64,000 nucleotides of DNA from Taeniopygia guttata (lineage: Eukaryota; Chordata; Aves; Passeriformes; Estrildidae), in assembly GCF_048771995.1 (NCBI RefSeq), contig NC_133024.1, forward strand, positions 25,312,001 through 25,376,000. Direction: 5' to 3'. A program made the position numbers and the translations under genes. This document shows, piece by piece, positions 60,800-64,000 of this stretch; positions within the stretch are counted from its first letter, which is position 1; each line of letters opens with the position of its first letter. Below the pieces are notes generated by a model. The model saw only the letters and a program-made list of their open reading frames with translations, was not told the DNA's origin and ran no database searches.

Positions 60800-63700
60800 A
60801 CGGAGGGAGATGGCAGCGGGGAGGAAAAGTAGCGTCAGGCGAGAGCAGCTGGCTCCCGCCGCAGTCAGCGAGAGCAGCGAGTGACGCCCTCGGCTCTGCC
60901 AGGGCCGGCTCCACCCTTAAAGCTGTGCCCAGCCACCTAAACTTCTTCCTTCTCACTCAGCCAGTGGGGAAAACACGGGATCAGTTCATTGTGGGGGTGG
61001 CTACACGGATACAGTACGGTCACCATCACTGGCATCATTAATGTCGCGGTTTCGTGGCAGCGGCCCAGCAGGGCCGGCCCTTGGCATTGCTGCAAAAGGA
61101 TGTGCTCTGATGCTTGATCTTTTATGCTTTCAAGCCTAAGCAACAAGAAGGGATATTTAGTTTGTGAAACAGAGAGCAACTAACGAGCTCCAAGTGCTGT
61201 CCATGCTTCAGTGATCTCAGACCTGGGAGGGAGTAACAAGTCTTGGAAAGAAGAATGTGCACTGATACTGGACACAAAGAATGCAGAATGTACAGGCCAC
61301 AAGGACATCTGGCAGAACTGCCAAGATAAGGAAGAAAGCAATAAAGCCAGCTCAGCAATTGTGTTAAAATAGTTCCAACTGGGTAAAAATTAATTCTGGT
61401 AGGGGGAAATGGTGTTCACCAACTCAGGTACCACTGACCCCAGAAATCAACTGACTCAAGTAGAAGACTGAGCATGTAGACTATTTACCATGAAAAGTGA
61501 GAAAATCATTAACCAATAGAAGATAGAATACTAATTTATAAGAGAACTATGTAACTTGTAACCAATGAACATTAATTCCTTTGTTTGCTAAAATGTGTAA
61601 ATAGTAAAAAGCTTTGGTAGTTGGTGTGCTTGATCTGTGGAATACCACGGAAGGCCCAGGTTTGCACAACTCTAAAATAAATAATATCTCTGCTGAGTGT
61701 GTAATTACTGGGTTGTTGCATGCCAGGTAATATATCCAATTTTTGTGGACAACAGCATGGGCAATAAGGGAGAAGATACAGAGCTGCTTTTCCTTTGTAG
61801 TCTGTCCCAATCCGAGGCATCAGAAGCCACTCTTGCCTTTTAGATCTCTGCCACGTACAAGCCACAGCTTGGCTCTTAGCTCTTAGGCCACAGTCTGTCA
61901 CCTCTCAGTGCTACATTTGTGTTTGTCACCAGTCCTGACGACTCCAACGTGATACTTACACATATTAGTCTGGCAGGCACACTGCAGACCAAAGGGATGA
62001 CCCACACAGGTAATGGGGGAAGGGCAGGACAGCAGTGGATGTGACACTGCTGAGACCTTGCAAAAGGAAAAGATTAATATGCCCACTGGGATGCAGCTAC
62101 TGTGCCTTTAAGTGGGGTGTTGCAAGATTCAAAAAAGAACTGGCAGTTTCTATCATGTACTATGGGGATCCAAAATCATAGGAACACTGACAAGAGCAAG
62201 GAGGAACAGAAAGTGTTATGTAATTATAACACTCACTCACTCACTCGCCTAATCACCACTGAATTATCCACAGATCCCTGCTCAGTAGCCTGTTCCCCAC
62301 CATGCCATTTCTCTGGCAAGGTTGCTCAGGTGACCAGCACCCACGCAGCCTTAAGCACACGTGCATTGTGAGGCTATGCCAGGTGTGATGATCTGGAATA
62401 TGTACAGGTTGCACTTGTTGACCAAAATATGATTTTCCCAAATTCACACAAACATGCTGCAAGATAAAAGCCAAGATTGAAACATCTATCAAAAGCACAC
62501 ATCAGTTCTCCAAAGCAATGCCTTGTTCATAGTTTGTTAAACATCCTAAGCATGTTTTCCTTTAAAATTAGATAGCTTTGTCTTTCCTTCCTAAAGCTTT
62601 ATTTGCTGGCCACTTTCCAAAGGCCTAAATAGAGTTGTTGATAGCTCTATCTAGCACAAACTTTGAGGGAAAGACTGTAATAAAACCTCCAAGAGGGTTT
62701 CTCAAGTTTGCAGTTGAATGGTATCTTTTATTTAGCTTTTTTAATATTAAAAATAAAGTCTGAAAGTCATTGATTTGGCCTGTAGAAGCCAGGAAGACAC
62801 AAAGCAAAGTACATTTTATACTCTGGCCCAGTTATGTAATGCCAAGGGAAGAGGGAGATTAAAATTTAGTCATCTCTCAGATGACTTTAGATGGGTCTAC
62901 AGAAAAGGTATGGCCTCTGAAGACTAAACATCTCTGGAAGCAGCATTCCACTCCAGCAGCCTTCCAAAGGCTAAGGAGGAGCACTGCTATTTTGGCCATG
63001 TTCCCTGTAGGGCGTTTGTACAATTCTGTTTGTAACAGAATTGCCCCAGAATAAGGAATAATTTCTTGGTGGGATGAAAGGACAGAGGCTGGAAGGGAGG
63101 AGAAGGAAAAAGAATATCCATTAAACCATGGTTAACACATCTCAATACTGATTGCACCCATTTGGAGTACAATGCAGAGGTGAGACCACAGCCATTTCTC
63201 TTCTGACACTGCATTGTGCGTAAAAATTGATTGTTAACTCAGTCATTTTTGTTTTCTATTTCTCCTCTGCCTACTGACAGTGGCAGAAGAATTATGTTAG
63301 AGAGCTATGTGTCAGAATGAACAGATTTATCTAGCAGACAAGAAGGAATAGCTAAGGGCTGGCTACTGAGATGAGACTGCGAGAAAATTGCCAGAACAAG
63401 TACCCAGGAAAAAAGATCCAGTGAAAATCTCAGTCTCTGAAAGAGATAATGAGAAAAGACCCTCCCTCAAGCTGCAGTATCATTTGGCAGCCTGGTGCCA
63501 CATGTCAGAGTACAAGGACTGCAGGGTAGCACTGGAGATTTACAGCTCTTGACTTAAAGGACTAATGGGTGAAACAGGGAGAGACTACCCAGCTGTCATG
63601 TGTTTCCAAATTATTTCCTCTGTACAGCCTTTTATCAGAATTGAAGAACATAACAGCAGTGGCTCATACTGTGTGAACATCACAGCAGCACTGCAATCAT

Positions 63701-64000
63701 TGCTGCTGGCTTCCTGTGTCTTCAGTTTCACCCACTAAAAGAATGGTTACAAAAAAAGATGTCCTTGTCTCCAATGGACAGATTTTTCAAGGAACCTCAA
63801 AAGTGTATTTACATTCATTATTGCTGTTAGGTTGGGTAAGCCCCTATCAATGTCAGTTGAAAGTAACAGTCTAGGGCAGTCTGGGGTTTTCCAGGTTTTC
63901 TACACTTCTGATATACATAATAGAAGGTACATTAAGCTTTGGAAATTTTGTGGGACGAAACTGAGTTGAAGTTATTTTGATATTTTCCATGTAGTGCCTA
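60800..64000. other. Intergenic region beyond COX17
   Basis: No coding exon was recognised here. The LTR at 61362-61720 is the only clear feature. CFAP91, the mammalian neighbour, would be expected further on. Confidence 0.5.
61362..61720 (+). mobile_element. LTR of an endogenous retrovirus (solo, fossil)
   Basis: It runs from 'tgttaaaatagttccaactg' to 'tgggttgttgca'. A TATA-like 'tttataagag' lies near 61536 and AATAAA near 61676, spaced as in a short (about 360 bp) retroviral LTR. No internal genes follow. Ends are approximate and no target duplication was confirmed. Confidence 0.55.

Noticed and set aside
60783-60830. Short ATG frame (MSEPEGTEG) near the COX17 promoter
   Set aside because: It stops after 15 codons, has no donor at its end and does not resemble CFAP91.

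Overview
The window is vertebrate nuclear DNA: spliced genes with GT-AG introns, two CpG-rich promoters, CR1 LINE fragments with the ATTCTATG-type 3' tail, and several solo LTRs of kinds I recognise from songbirds. A passerine bird is the best guess. The repeat families are named from memory, not from a database search.

Four protein-coding genes were assembled exon by exon, with all splice phases agreeing. (1) Minus strand, 217-18498: a CD58-like (LFA-3, CD2 family) adhesion receptor. It has a signal peptide, an IgV-like domain without the canonical disulfide, a second Ig domain with four Cys, one membrane span, and an unusually long cytoplasmic tail built from six small exons. (2) Plus strand, 23980-39004: PLA1A, a secreted phosphatidylserine-specific phospholipase A1 of 456 codons with an intact Ser166/Asp190/His260 triad. 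(3) Minus strand, 41841-52742: POPDC2, a Popeye-domain cAMP-binding membrane protein with two alternative C-termini. (4) Minus strand, 58830-60541: COX17, the mitochondrial copper chaperone (67 codons) with its CC-C and twin CX9C motifs.

PLA1A, POPDC2 and COX17 keep the order and orientation known from mammals (human 3q13.33). In mammals ADPRH and CD80 lie next to PLA1A. Here the next gene is the CD58-like receptor, in the orientation CD80 would have, and ADPRH is not seen between them. Human CD58 lies on chromosome 1p13, so the junction marks a difference in gene order between birds and mammals.

Layout: 1-18.5 kb CD58-like gene, with CR1 pieces and LTRs in its introns; 18.5-24 kb intergenic, with a CpG island, a minus-strand LTR and a perfect hairpin; 24-39.4 kb PLA1A; 39.4-41.8 kb short intergenic or UTR; 41.8-52.8 kb POPDC2, with a solo LTR in intron 2; 53-58.8 kb intergenic; 58.8-60.6 kb COX17 with its CpG island; 60.6-64 kb intergenic with another LTR. 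The genes do not form one pathway; they are neighbours by descent. No bacterial-type system, CRISPR array, rRNA or tRNA was seen.
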